Below, in pieces: positions 45,150-57,648 of a stretch of DNA of 64,000 nucleotides. A program made the translations under genes and the position numbers. Numbering within the stretch: the stretch's first letter is position 1; each line of letters starts with the position of its first letter. The notes under the pieces are model-generated. The model was not told the DNA's origin. It made no database searches and saw only the letters and a program-made list of their open reading frames with translations. Source of the stretch: Isoetes taiwanensis (taxonomy: Eukaryota > Streptophyta > Lycopodiopsida > Isoetales > Isoetaceae); the NCBI GenBank assembly GCA_021234155.1, contig JAJEKV010000008.1, positions 20,927,959 to 20,991,958 on the forward strand, in the 5' to 3' direction.

Positions 45150-45332
45150 TCTCCGTTAACAGATCGATTGAATCAGAGATTTGCTCTGATGCGCTGAAGG
45201 CAGGCTCCGCCAAAAACTGGAAACCCTAAACTAATTTGCTTGCAACCGAAGAAAGTACCCGCTTTTAATATGCCACGTTGACCATCCAGCTTTAGGTTCA
45301 ATTCCACGTGGCCTCGGGAAATTTTAAATTTA

Positions 45333-45412
45333 GGGAAAAACTCTGAAATACCCTTATGTTTTGCTAAAATTAACAAAATGCCCCTAGTTTTGGGGGTATT
45401 TTAATGGAAATG
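45333..45412. mobile_element. Single MITE terminus in the PRELI upstream region
   Basis: 'gggaaaaactctgaaatacc' followed by 'cttatgttttg' and 'caaaatgcccctag' resembles one terminal repeat of the foldback MITE at 35486-36238. It lies about 180 bp upstream of the PRELI ATG. The second terminus was not found. Confidence 0.4.
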
Positions 45413-45659
45413 ATCATAACTTTTTTGTGATGATCCAAATGAGAATGATCGTTTCAGAACTATTTATCTAACAATTGATCCCACATCTAAGGTGCTTCTT
45501 TTTATTAGGCTTGCCTAACCTGAGGTGCACAATTCCGTGCAATTCTAAGCTGTCAGTCACCAAAACCAACTTGCCTTCCACGCCCACGTAAGCTACCGCC
45601 AAAAAATCTCAAGAAATTCAGCCTGGGGAAGAACATCCCGAGCATTTCAGAGTTGCGCT

Positions 45660-45908
45660 ATGGCGCCGGTGTCGGCCTTTGTGGACGAGTTATATAGCAT
45701 AAACTGTGTGCATCCCACACTTCACGACCTGCGCTCCTCCTCCTCCTTTGTTTATCTCTTCTTTTGGTGGGCAGAAGTATTTAGAAGGGGAGATAGAAAT
45801 CTGGTTTGGAGAGATGTCTCGATGCTCAAATGGCTGCCTGTTTCTATTTCTCTATTTCTAAGACTAGCTACCAGGCAACAAAATCGTTGGTTCATGCAAG
45901 GCTTATAA
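45660..45908 (+). CDS. Unidentified ORF divergent to the PRELI gene
   Basis: The 82-codon frame begins MAPVSAFVDELYSINCVHPT in a good context after a GC-richer leader. Its start is about 510 bp from the oppositely oriented PRELI start, so the two could share an intergenic promoter region. Only the first ~30 residues look gene-like; later residues may be intron read-through. No domain is recognised. Confidence 0.3.
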   Translation: MAPVSAFVDELYSINCVHPTLHDLRSSSSFVYLFFWWAEVFRRGDRNLVWRDVSMLKWLPVSISLFLRLATRQQNRWFMQGL

Positions 45909-46631
45909 ACATGTTTCTCAGATATGCCAATAAGAAAGGAAAAGCTCTGCTCATGATGATGGTTTTCCATTTAAAGGATGAGGGTCGTTGTTGTAGCAGA
46001 TGTTGTAAAGAATACGACGACATCTAGATAGTATGTTGTGAAGCATCTTTGGCACTTAGAAATGGTTTGGAAAACTTGTAGTTGTCTGTAAGGTTTTAGA
46101 GAACGGTTCTGTAGATGGATGCTTTCCACCTATATGTCCAAATGGAAGTATTTTCTCCAAGAAACGAAAGGCTAGAGCTGCAAGACAAATACTGATGTTT
46201 GTGACGTTCCCATCAATCAGGTTCGATCTGATACTTGGGGATAAAGAATAAAGCAATTTTATTTCATATTTATAATTTTATCAGTTTCGGAGTTATCAGT
46301 TTCAGGTTTCCCGCCTAGTTCTAATTTTTGGTTTTCCCCCGAGTGTGGGTTTTAAAGTTCCCGCCCAATGTTACTTTTGAGTTTTTCGCCTACTCCTCAA
46401 ATTTAAATTTCCTGCTGAGTGTTATGGGTTTCCCACGGAGTACAAATTTTGGGGTTAAGCTGGTTCTTTTTTCTTCTTAAATGGGGCGTCTTTATCTAGC
46501 CCACGGCCTTTGCCAGCGGCAGTTTTATTATTTCTATTTTGCTTTCCCCGGCACCCTCCGAGCCAATGCGGATTTTTGGCTTCTTAGCCGAAAGTGCTCT
46601 TGGCACCTGGCATCAATACAAACTCTTGGCG
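45909..46631. other. Unassigned stretch with diverged short-period repeats
   Basis: Between about 46275 and 46450 a 'tttcccgcc...agt' motif recurs every ~35-45 bp with low similarity, suggesting an old tandem array. No coding signal could be named. Confidence 0.35.
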
Positions 46632-46695
46632 CCTCAACGTGCGAGTTCCTAGTTTCTTTGTTGCCTCAACGCGCGAGTTCCTAGTTTCTTTGTTG
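46632..46695. repeat. 32-bp tandem duplication
   Basis: Two adjacent units read 'cctcaacgtgcgagttccta...' and 'cctcaacgcgcgagttccta...', differing by one base at a CpG (tg versus cg). Confidence 0.85.
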
Positions 46696-47024
46696 CCTTC
46701 TGTGAGCTCGATAGGTTCTGGTTCGGCAAGTGTTTGACAGATTTACCGTGATGAAGCAGCCAGGCAAGAGAAATCAAAGCTCTTCAGCTCTTTGCAAATT
46801 GAGGTAAGAAAATCAGCTCTTTTCTTCATCTATCCAGAAATTCTTAGCTATAATGGATGACATAGGTGCTTTCAGACTTGAAATTGAGAAATGGGTGTCA
46901 CTTTGAAACAACTTACATAATAACTTTGAAATGCTTTTTGATCATCCCCGCCTGCATTATATGAGAAAAATGAGGAAATCCAAAGGTAATAGACCTCTTC
47001 TCAAGACATCAGAATCCTTTCTCC

Positions 47025-47025
<1 letters not shown>

Positions 47026-47055
<30 letters not shown>

Positions 47056-47189
47056 AAGAAGAAGAAGAAGAAGAAGAAGAAGAAGAAGAAGAAGAAGAAG
47101 AAGAAGAAGAAGAAGAAGAAGAAGAAGAAGAAGAAGAAGAAGAAGAAGAAGAAGAAGAAGAAGAAGAAGAAGAAGAAGAAGAAGAAGAA
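47026..47189. repeat. (GAA)n tract 1
   Basis: About 54 uninterrupted AAG/GAA triplets form the longest of five such tracts. It marks the left edge of the non-coding repeat-unit cluster and abuts sequence (left side) that does not recur at the other tracts, apart from 'cctaagaagaag'. Confidence 0.95.
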
Positions 47190-50100
47190 TTATTCTTTTG
47201 AAGAAATAATTGAGATGAAGAAAGAAAATCCAGATGTTGTTTTGCAAATAATTGAGGATTTGAGATATAAGGCCACATGAGGCAAAACAATTTTACATGG
47301 GACATATATGGCATCTATAATATATGGAAGAAAACATACAAGAATACAAACAATGTAAGCAGGACGATTATCCCTAGCTTAGTCATATGATAATTTGACT
47401 TGAAAGGTCAGAATGATGAAACCATTAGAAATCTAAGTGGTTCTCAGCTACCCTTATTGATAGTGTGAGATTAAATTAAAGGGAGCTACCCTTATTGATA
47501 GTGTGAGATTAAATTAAGGGATGGACCAATGTTGCATAGTTATTAAAGCATGGGGCAAGACAAGTTAATGCATAAATATCTTGCTCTTACATATGAATTA
47601 TGGAAATAATAGTGTAGGGCCAAATGTAGCCTTTGGATATTTAAATACAAAAAAAGCAAATTTGGCTCAAAATGTAATTGCTTTAGGGCATATTATAATT
47701 TTAGCTTACGGCATGTATAGAGCCTTGGCTGCCATAATATTAGGCTTTTCCTTTATAATGCCTATGCATAGGGAAATGACAAGATTTTTAGTGCTATGAA
47801 ATATATATAGAATATTATGGTACCAATATGTGTGGCCATACATGGACACACATTAAAGCATGGTTTCTACATTGTTCTATTGAAAAAAACAAAAAGAGGA
47901 AAAAGGTACACGATATATGTTGGAAGCTTCAGCTTGAAATCATTCATATATAACAACAAAGAAGCGCCAAAAATGGCATACGAATAGGCTTTTGGAGATA
48001 TTTTTATTGGAGAATAGATGTTAGACTTAAAGTGCCAAAAATGGCATAGGAATAGGCATTATTGGAGATATTTTTATTGGAGAATAGATTTTATGGTATA
48101 AGACTTCTGTGAAGAAGCCACCAGATAAACGCCCTTTCCATAGTAGTTGCCCTAAATACAGATTTGGTCAATCCGCAAAGGCGTAAAATCGACTATTCCG
48201 GCAGGGCTAGTCCAAAATCTGAGGTAGTTCACGATTTTGTTCCGTGCGTATCCCACAACTGCCGCAGAGGAGCTTGGCCCATAGCCACAAAGATGCTTTT
48301 AGATTTTCATGTTTTGAAAAACGAAATTGAAGAGGTGGTCGTTATGCTAGATGGACTTGCTTTGACGTTCTTGGACTATGGTGTCGATATCTAAGGCACA
48401 AAGTTGATTTCTAAAATGGTCAAGAAAATCTAAAACTTTGTGGTTCGAAGCCTCAAACTTGCTCGAGCCTCATGGACTTTGCAAAATCCACCTGACTTTG
48501 CAAAATATCAACAAGGTATGTTTTGTTCTTGCTCTATTGTATCTATACGGTTAAAATTTTCGAAATGCATTTGAGGCTATTAGTGTCGACGCACTTAAAA
48601 AAAAAGCGACTTATGTGGCATCGGTGAGAAACAATTGCGATTTTTTAACTCAAAGGATACTGCTTTGTTTCTTGATATTCTTGGTAATAGATATGCCGGC
48701 ATTCATGTTCCTATCGCCTTTGATCCTTGGATAATGGATGTCTAATACAAATAGAGATATCTAATACAAATGGCTCTATCTGTCGGGCGTGTTTTGCTAC
48801 AACCATCCAATTTGAAAAATGATTCCCTTAAAATGACAAAAACGGGATGTTGGCTTTTGGCCTTAGACATTTGATCAAATTTCTGCTAGCGATGTAGGGT
48901 GGATCGCTCATATGGGAAGAAATATGATTGTGGAGTGCATCTATTCCGGTTAGCCTATAGTAATATAGGTGCTTTGGCACGAATGCTAAGTTCCAAACCC
49001 ATGGTAAATTTAAGCTTAGTTCCTATTAAATTGAAAAGAATGTTTGTTTATCATGCAAGGCGCTAAAGATCAAGATCGATGTTTCCACTCATGGATGAGC
49101 CCTATGGTTAGCTACCTTGTTATTCAAAATGCTATCTGGATGACATGCTTAAAGTATTATATTCAAAAGTTTATATTCTAAATCTTATGTTCGATTGTGA
49201 TACATTCTAGAAGTGATTATAATGCATGAAAAATCTCAAATATGTTGGAAATGCTTATATAAAATGTTGAGTTGAACGAGGAAGTTAAAATGTTAAATAA
49301 TTTATGATATGCTATGAACCGACTATACTATGTTGATCAAGGCTAAAATCATATTTTTGAGATCATAATGACCAACTAGATTTGGGACTAAGAAATTAGT
49401 TCTGCGTCTAATGGTTATCTTGAGATCAAATGGGAAGTTTATAATGCTAAAAAGCGTTAATATTCGGTTTCTTTCTTGTTAAATGTCCACCTCGGGGCAA
49501 AAGGATACAATTGGTGATCGTGATAAGCCGAAGAGACCCAATGTACCTTTTGGCCCCTTGCACATTTACCATTATCATGCTAATTGTGTATTGATTGGTC
49601 GCAGTACGAGGGTTCTCTCCTCTAATTGTCTCCATTTCTTTGTTAGAGTTGGCGTTAACGTGGAATTGGAATAAATTTGGATCCGTAGAGATGAAACAAG
49701 CTGCATTTTGACATGACACAAATGAAGATATGTGGTGACAAATATGTTTTATACAAGATGGGTAAGTATACTCGTCTTTTATACTCTATATTTTGTATTG
49801 ATTACTACTTGAAAATTAAATGGAAAACTTTATACATTCTTAAGATTGCTATCTGATTTGTTACATCTTGAAATTGACTAGATTGAGAAATTATTGTGAA
49901 AAATTCTTTTATACATCTATTTTGCTATATATGATCATAATTCCAACCAAATAAAAGTTACCTTTAGTCGTGGGGCTTGGGTTTTACCCTTGATGGATAT
50001 GTGGGAACGTTTACATCTTGAGCGGAACTATATTTTGCATTTATATGCATATATAGTGTGGTCTAGATGTAAAATATGTGAATAAGAAGAAAATGTGACT

Positions 50101-50853
50101 TCCATTAGTTTAGAGTCTTCTAACTAACCATACTCCACTTTATTTGGTTGATTCTCGGGTTCATCTTTCTAACTTCACATAGATGGGGTGATGGATTTGA
50201 GAATGATTTCAATATCTATGATATTGAAGTTCATATGAGATCTTTATTTGGGACTAACAATATTCTATCTCTCATTTAGATGCAATGAAATAGATTATGT
50301 GGATCGTGCATCTCTTGATGCGTTATGTATGGTGATTGGAGAACCCCATACAACTATGATGTTGGGCTTGATGGATGTTTGGAACGGCCTACAAATATAT
50401 TGTAAACTTTTATACATCTATTGCTTCAATAATTGCCTTTGGTCCATTATGCCAAGGCATGTACTCGACTATTGTGCCTTTAGTACATTTAAACTTTAAA
50501 TCTTTGCCTATGGTCTATTATGCCAAGGCTTAGAGATTCTCGGGTCTATTGAACAGAATACTCTATGTTTCAAGACACTCTATATTCTTTAATTGCCCTT
50601 GGCCCATGTGCTAAGGCATGTACTTAGGGCCTATTGTGCCTGTACAACCTTTGGGGCCTTTAAATACAGCCTATGGTCCATTGCACCAGGCTTAGGGATT
50701 CTAAGGCCTAAATGAACAGAATACTCTATGTTTTAAGATTCTAGACAAAGTAAGTTACTTTCTTAGTGTAGGGAAGTAGGACCCTTTTTATAGGGGTCCC
50801 TGCTCCTTATAAAAAAGATATCATCCTACATCCCTAGGGAGGATTGTGGGAGG
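47190..50853. repeat. Non-coding LTR-like repeat unit 1 (type a)
   Basis: This 3.7 kb unit is repeated in order at 50896-53749. It contains a 37-bp tandem duplication at 47447-47520 and, near its end, a promoter-like LTR segment. A block around 49483-49680 (ggatacaattggtgatc...) is shared with units 2, 3 and 4. There are no retroviral-type domains and no long ORF, so I regard it as a non-autonomous or decayed LTR element. Confidence 0.6.
50760..50853 (+). promoter_or_regulatory. LTR promoter-like segment before GAA tract 2
   Basis: An inverted repeat (ggaccc...gggtcc) is followed by CCTTATAAAAAAG (TATA box) and 'cctacatcc...ggattgtggga', a layout common just before the transcription start of plant LTR elements. 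The same layout recurs at 57476-57560. Confidence 0.5.
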
Positions 50854-50895
50854 AGAAGAAGAAGAAGAAGAAGAAGAAGAAGAAGAAGAAGAAGA
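50854..50895. repeat. (GAA)n tract 2
   Basis: This short tract of about 14 triplets lies directly after the LTR promoter-like segment and before 'aatattct', the sequence that follows most of the tracts. Confidence 0.9.
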
Positions 50896-53749
50896 GGAAT
50901 ATTCTTTTTGATTCTTCAAAATAATGAATGACAAAAAAAATCAGGATGTTGTTATGAGAGGATTGAGCCTATAAGGCCACATGAGGCAAAAACAATTTTA
51001 TGGGACATATGGCATCTATAATATATGGAAGAAATATACAAGAATACAAACAATGTAAGCGGGACAATTATCCTAGTTGGATCATATGATAATTTGACTT
51101 GAAAGGTCAGAATGATGAAACCATTAGAAATCTAAAGTGGTTCTCATTACCCTTATTGATAGTGTGAGATTAAATTAAAGGGGAGCTACCCTTATTGATA
51201 GTGTGAGATTAAATTAAGGGATGGACCAATGTTGCATAGTTATTGTGCCATGGGGCAAGACAAGTTAATGCATAAATATCTTGCTCTTACATATGAATTA
51301 TGGGAAATAATAGTGTAGGGCCAAATGTAGCCTTTGGATATTGGCCACAAAAAAATTTGGCTCAAAATGTAATTGCTTTTAGGGCATATTATAATTTTAG
51401 TTTACGGCATGTATAGAGCCTTGGCTGCCATAATATTAGGCTTTCCTTTATAATGCCTATGCATAGGGAAATGACAAAGATTTTTTAGTGCTATGAAATA
51501 TATAGAGATATTATGGTACCAATATGTGTGGCCATACATGGACTGACATTAAAGCATAGTTTCTTACATTGTTCTATTGAAAAAAAAACAAAAGGAAAAG
51601 GTACACGATATATGTTGGAAGCTTCATACGAAATCATTCATATATAACAACAAAGAAGTGCCAAAAAATGGCATACGAATAGGCTTTGGAGATATTTTTA
51701 TTGGAGAATAGATGTTAGACTTGGGTGCCAAAAATGGCATAGGAATAGGCTTATTGGAGATATTTTTATTGGAGAATAGATTTTATGGTATAAGACTTCT
51801 GTGAAAAGCCACCAGATAAACGCCCTTTCCATAGTAGTTGCCCTAAATACGATTTGGTCAATCGGCAAAGGCTTGGCATAAAATCCACTATTCCCAGAGG
51901 GCTAGTCCAAAAATCTGAGGTAGTTAGTTTGTGCAGTGCAGTATCGACCTTTGAGAGGAGCTTGGCCCCATAGCCACAAAAAGATGCTTTTAGATTTCAT
52001 GTTTTGAAAAACGAAATTGAAGAGGTGGTCGTTATGCTAGATGGACTGTTGGCTTTTGACGTTCTTGACTATGGCTGATATCTAAGGCACAAAGTTGATT
52101 TGAAAATGGTCAAGAAAATCTAAAAAAACTTAAAACGAGCTTCAAACGCTCGGGCTCATGGACTTTGCAAAATCCACCCGGACTTTGCAAAATATCAACA
52201 AGGTATGTTTTGTTCTTGCTCTATTGTATCTATACGATTAAAATTTTAGAAATGCATTTGAGGCTATTAGGTACGACACCGCATAAAAGCGACTTATGTG
52301 GCATCGGTGAGAAACAATTCGCGATTTTTAACTCAAAGGATCTCTTTGTTTCTTTGATATTCTTGGTAATAGATATCTTTGGCATTCATGTTCCTATCAT
52401 TTGATCCTTGGATATGACATGTCTAATACAAATAGAGATATCTAATACAAATGGCTCTATCTTTGAAACAGTTTTTGCTGCAACCATCGATTTGAAAATG
52501 ATTCCCTTAAGCCGTGACAAGCGGATGTTGGCTTTTGGCCTTAGACATTTGATCGCATTCTTTCGATGTAGGTGGACTCATATGGGAAGAAATATGATTG
52601 TGGAGTGCATCTATTAGGGTTAGCCTATAGTAATATAGGTGCTTTGGCCCCGAATGCTAAGTTCGACCATAGTAAATTTAAGCTTAGTTCCTATTAAATT
52701 GAAAAAGAATGTTTGTTTATCATGCAAGGCCCAAAGATCAAGATCGATGTTTCAAATCATGGATGAGCCCTATGGTTAGCTACCTTGTTATTCAAATGCT
52801 ATGTCGGATGACATGCTTAAAGTATTATATTCAAAAGTTTATATTCTAAATCTTATGTTCGATTGTGATACATTCTAGAAGTGATTATAATGCATGAAAA
52901 AATCTGAAATATGTTGAAAATGCTTATATAAAATGTTGAGAGTTGAACCGAGGGAAGCTAAAATGTTAAATAATTTATGATATGCTATGAACCGGACTAT
53001 ACTATGTTGATCAAGGCTAAAATCATATTTTGAATCATAATGGACTGAATCTAGATTTGGGACTAAGAAATTGGTTCTCGTCTTAATGGTTATCTGAGAT
53101 CAAACGGGAAGTTTATAATGCTAAAACGTTAATATTCAGGTTTCTTTCTTGTTAAATGTCCATCTCAAAGTGCAAGGATACAATTGGTGATCACGATAAG
53201 TGAGAGAGACCCAATGTACCTTTTGTACGACATTTTACCATTATCATGCTAATTGTGTATTGATTGTTTAGCTTGTGTACCTTCTCTCCTCTAATTGTCT
53301 CATTTTTTTATTTAAAGAGTTGGCGTTAGCGAACGGAATTGGAATAGCCGGATCCTGTAAGAGATGAAACAAAAACGATTTTGACAGTGACACAAATAAG
53401 ATATGTAGACAAATATGTTTTTACAAGATGGCAAAGTATATATAGATGTTTATATACATTTTGTAATTACATTGAAAATTAAATGGAAAAACTTTATACA
53501 TTCTTAAGATTAAGCATCTGATTTATTTATCTTGAAATTGACTAGATTGAGAAATTATGTGAAATATTCTTTATACATCTATTTTTTGGCTAATATATGA
53601 TCAGTAATTCCAACCAAAATAAAGGGATTACCTTAGGTTTCAGGGCTTGGTTTACCATGATGGATATGTGGAAAACGTTTAACTCTTGAACGGAATCCAT
53701 ATTTTTGTATTTATATGCATATATAGTGTAAGTCTAGATGTAAATATGT
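50896..53749. repeat. Non-coding LTR-like repeat unit 2 (type a, truncated)
   Basis: This is collinear with unit 1, including the 37-bp tandem duplication (51146-51220), until 'tctagatgtaaatatgtg', where unit 1 reads 'aataagaagaaaatg'. Here the sequence jumps into GAA tract 3, omitting the last ~770 bp of the unit with its LTR promoter. Confidence 0.6.
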
Positions 53750-53865
53750 GAAGAAGAAGAAGAAGAAGAAGAAGAAGAAGAAGAAGAAGAAGAAGAAGAA
53801 GAAGAAGAAGAAGAAGAAGAAGAAGAAGAAGAAGAAGAAGAAGAAGAAGAAGAAGAAGAAGAAGA
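53750..53865. repeat. (GAA)n tract 3
   Basis: About 38 perfect triplets join truncated unit 2 to a type b unit. Confidence 0.93.
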
Positions 53866-56800
53866 GAATATCAAGATACAAAAAAAGGTTAGAAGATGAT
53901 TATAGGATGGCATATCTTAAAGAAACCATTGATAGTTTACTGCATATCAAAGGTCTTTGGGGATTTTGCCTTTAAGAATTTTTGAGGTGGTCTTTCTACA
54001 TTCATTAGTTGTGTCCATGGCTTTGAATTTATATAGGGTTATGAAGGCGTGTACTCAGACCCCCGACATGGTAAAAATCTATTAATGCACTTGAGGCAAA
54101 AATATGTTTTGTACAAAAGGAATGTAAGGTGCATATACAATGGGGAAGATATCCATCTACTCAACATCATTGTGGCGCCAAAAAGGGCGCTTGTGTGAAG
54201 CATGGAGCGATTTTGCAAAAAATATGATATTGACATATTTTATATGCATTAACTCTAACTTAAGGGAAGCTCTAATAATAATATTTGACACGTATAAAAA
54301 GTCTAAAGAAAAAAACTAGGTGTGATCTTATAAAAATCCTATCCTATGGAAATATGCTAAGTGCATTTTCATGGATATTATATGTATATGGTATTTCTGA
54401 GATTTGGTGAGTTGTGTCCCTGTCTAAAGGCGGGAATTTGTTTATAATAGAAAGTCCTTATTGGTTCTTAATATGCAAAAAACATATGGAAATGCCTTAC
54501 GGCAAAAAAGATGTATGGAAAAGCTTTAGGGCAAAAATGCATGTGAAAAAACTTTTGATACTTCCGTTTGCTACAAACCCTGTGGCGGCTTGGATTGGTC
54601 GGCTACAGGAATTGGAACCCCTCAAATAATATGCAGAAGATCATTTGATGCTGCTCGGAACTGCTACTAGGAATCGAGTATGTGCATGATCTTCTATTTA
54701 TGCCATATAGTAGCGCCGTATGCTTATGGCAATGATCTCAGAAGTACAGTTCGTGCTCATAAATGTGATGTTGGCCATGTTAGAGCTGGTCGAAATGCTT
54801 TATGGTGGAGTATAATGGATAGCATGACCAGTTTGGTGGCTTACGTAGTTCATGAATGCCAGTTCTACATGGGATTTAGCCGATTTTCTATAAGCTGGAG
54901 TTTTGGTGAAAAATAAATAGCATCTTTGGATTTCTGGCCATGAATATTTGCCGTTGGACGATTTGGTACCCATTTTATAGGCAAATGCCTGGAGCTTCAA
55001 TCTTACTGCAAGATCGTGATTGAGCAGGGTACTGTTCTTAGATGCATGCTCTTTGGGAAAATACAAAGGGAAAGCTACGGTTCTTTGATAGAAAGCTGGC
55101 GTTTACCTCAAAGATCTCAAGATCATAGTGCTGAGAGCTATTATGGTAAGAAATAGATAATTTGGATGGGATCTAAAAGATATGAAAAAACCATTTCGGA
55201 TTTGCTAGTTGCATCTGAAAATTTGCTAAGAGTTCGTGCTTTTGTTGCAAATAGGTTTGTCAAATCTACAGGTTCTTTGCTTCTGCCTTATTAGAAGGCT
55301 ATAATGGCAATGCTTAAATGCTTTATTGGAGACAAGATTCAGCTGTCATATCTTGCTATATTATCGTGCTTGGCACTTGGATGCTGTTACAAAGCATATG
55401 CCCATGATAATAAACAGTGATGCTAAGAAGACAGGATGGCTCCTATGGCCTTCCACAAAACGATCTGATGGAAACAGCTTCGGCATGGAACTGCAAAATC
55501 CAGATGCTATATTTTGTGGTTAGGTTCCGTTGATGGAATTTTCAGCTGGATGGCTTGTGCTGATACATAATATCAGGGATTCCAATAACATGAACTCTTA
55601 TTCAGGTTTGAGTGATGCTTAAATAGATTCCTATTTGCTTTTTGGATATTGAAACAGTTATGAGATAGTAGAGATCTTATACAAATAGATTCTGATATAA
55701 GACTTTATTCTGTGATGCTTTTATGCTCTTGCTCTACGATTTAGGAAAGTTACAGATCAATGTCTTATGGTTTTAGGTTGTGGCATAGATGCTACAAATG
55801 GAAACCCGATATGGTGCTCCTACAAATGATATGGAGGCAATCGTTAATATCAAACTAGCTGCATTATGTTCGTATCAAAGGACGGATATGGCTGCATTCT
55901 TAATGGATATGCAAGCAATTTCAAAATATCAACACTGATCTGGAGCAACGACTTTAAGGTTGGAAAATGCTTTATGTTGTTGTAGCTTCTGCATAGTAAA
56001 CCATGTATATTCTCTGAAAATACTTTCAAATTTAGCAAGATGATTTGCTTATGGGTTAAAAAGCCAATGGTTTGCCATTATTTCAAAAAGATGGCAAAAT
56101 GTACAGGTCTGATTCTTGCAAGTTCTGTATAAGAGTAAATAAGGTATTTTGCACACAGTATCTAGATGCAAATGATTTGTTGCTACAGGGACTTCATGTT
56201 ATAGATGAAAGGATGAACTTTATTATTGCAAGACATGGAATGAAATTAAATATGGCACTTTGTTAGCTTATGTATGTTTATTGAAAGGCAAAAATGGAAT
56301 CGCATAACTTAAGTGTATAAGCTTAGGTATTATCTTGTTTAAAGCATTAAGAAGAGTATGAAATCTGATTTTTACATCTGAAAATTATCATGATATTGAA
56401 CAATTATCAACATGACCAGCTGGATTTGGGGCTAAGAAATTAGTTCTCGTCTAATGGGAATGATTGATAATTGAGAATTTATAATGCTAAATATGCTACT
56501 ATTCCAATTCTTTCTAGTTAATGTCACCTCAGGGCAAAAGGATACAATTGGTGATCAGTGATAAACTGAGAGACCCAATGTACCTTTTGGGTCTCGCATT
56601 AAACACCATTATCATGTTTTTGTATTGATTGGCTGCAGTTTGAGGTTCTCTCCCTCTAATTGTCTCTCCATTTGCTGTCATAGAGCTGGCGTTAACGCCG
56701 AAGAATGGAATACGGAATACATCAAGATTCAAAGTTTACTTTATAATTTCACTCTTCAAATTCAAAACTTCCAGTTGTAGCGATTGTGTTTATAGCTATC

Positions 56801-57560
56801 GATTGACATCTTATACATTCAAATTCAAAAACGCTACGCCAATGTACAAATTGACATGCTAATATGGAAATGATGATATGAATCTCATTTTACCTCAAGA
56901 TTTTATTTTGGACATTTTCAACATAGTAAATTATACGGGCTAAGGTTTGTAGAGCGCCCTCGATGGCCCCGCCTAAAACCGGCAGGATATTGGGATGGTT
57001 GACCTGCCTTGAACAAGGCCCTTTTAATGTAATTGTTTGCATAACTGCGGATCAGAGTCTCAAAAGAAACACGTAATAAAAAGAAATCGGACTTCCACTG
57101 CTCGAGATATCCGCAAAACGCATCACTTCTACAAACCAAAGTTAGTTTGAATATTATTGCTTTTGAAGTAAGTAACCGGGTTCTCATACCATATTCTATG
57201 GTAAAATGGCCTGGCAGCCGGCTTGGTGATATAGTGCTCATACTATATCAGTTGTCCATGGTACTTTAAGGCCCAACGCTCATGTACTTCAAGATTTTAA
57301 AACTCGACATTTTGTTAGTCTTGAACTAAATTTATCGTACTAGTTCTTGGAATTATCCGCTATTCGTGATATAGCATTTGGTCCAATCGCATCTTTCATA
57401 CTCAATAAGATAAAAATGATATATAATAATTGGTGCTTCTACTGAAAGATCTTTGAATCGCTTTTCTTTTCCTCGGTAAGTGAGTAGACCCCTTTTTAGG
57501 GGGTCCCGCTTTCCTTATAAAAAAAGAGGAGTCCTACATCCCTGGTGGGAGGGATTGTGG
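53866..57560. repeat. Non-coding LTR-like repeat unit 3 (type b)
   Basis: This 3.7 kb unit is collinear with unit 4. Much of its left half differs from type a, but the block at about 56515-56700 matches the shared 'ggatacaattggtgatc' region of units 1 and 2. It ends in an LTR promoter-like segment (57476-57560). Short open frames such as 55326-55523 show no domain. Confidence 0.55.
57476..57560 (+). promoter_or_regulatory. LTR promoter-like segment before GAA tract 4
   Basis: It has the hairpin gacccc/ggggtc, then CCTTATAAAAAAAG, then 'cctacatccctggtgggag', matching the layout at 50760-50853. The hairpin arms differ in sequence but still pair. Confidence 0.5.
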
Positions 57561-57648
57561 GAGAAGAAGAAGAAGAAGAAGGAAGAAGAAGAAGAAGCTG
57601 AAGAAGAAGAAGAAGAAGAAGGAAGAAGAAGAAGAAGAAGAAGAAGAA
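57561..57648. repeat. (GAA)n tract 4, interrupted
   Basis: GAA triplets are interrupted by GGA and GCT, suggesting an older tract than 1, 3 and 5. Confidence 0.9.

Noticed and set aside
47026-47209. Long poly-Arg, poly-Leu or poly-Ser ORFs
   Set aside because: They are frame readings of the (GAA)n microsatellite on either strand, not proteins. The same applies to the poly-Lys frame at 53748 and the Leu-rich frames near 57500 and 60900.
49447-49719. Minus-strand ORF recurring in several repeat units (RYIGSL...NCILLP)
   Set aside because: The peptide recurs at 56529-56732, but frames break differently in each unit and nothing matches a known retroelement protein; treated as repeat DNA.
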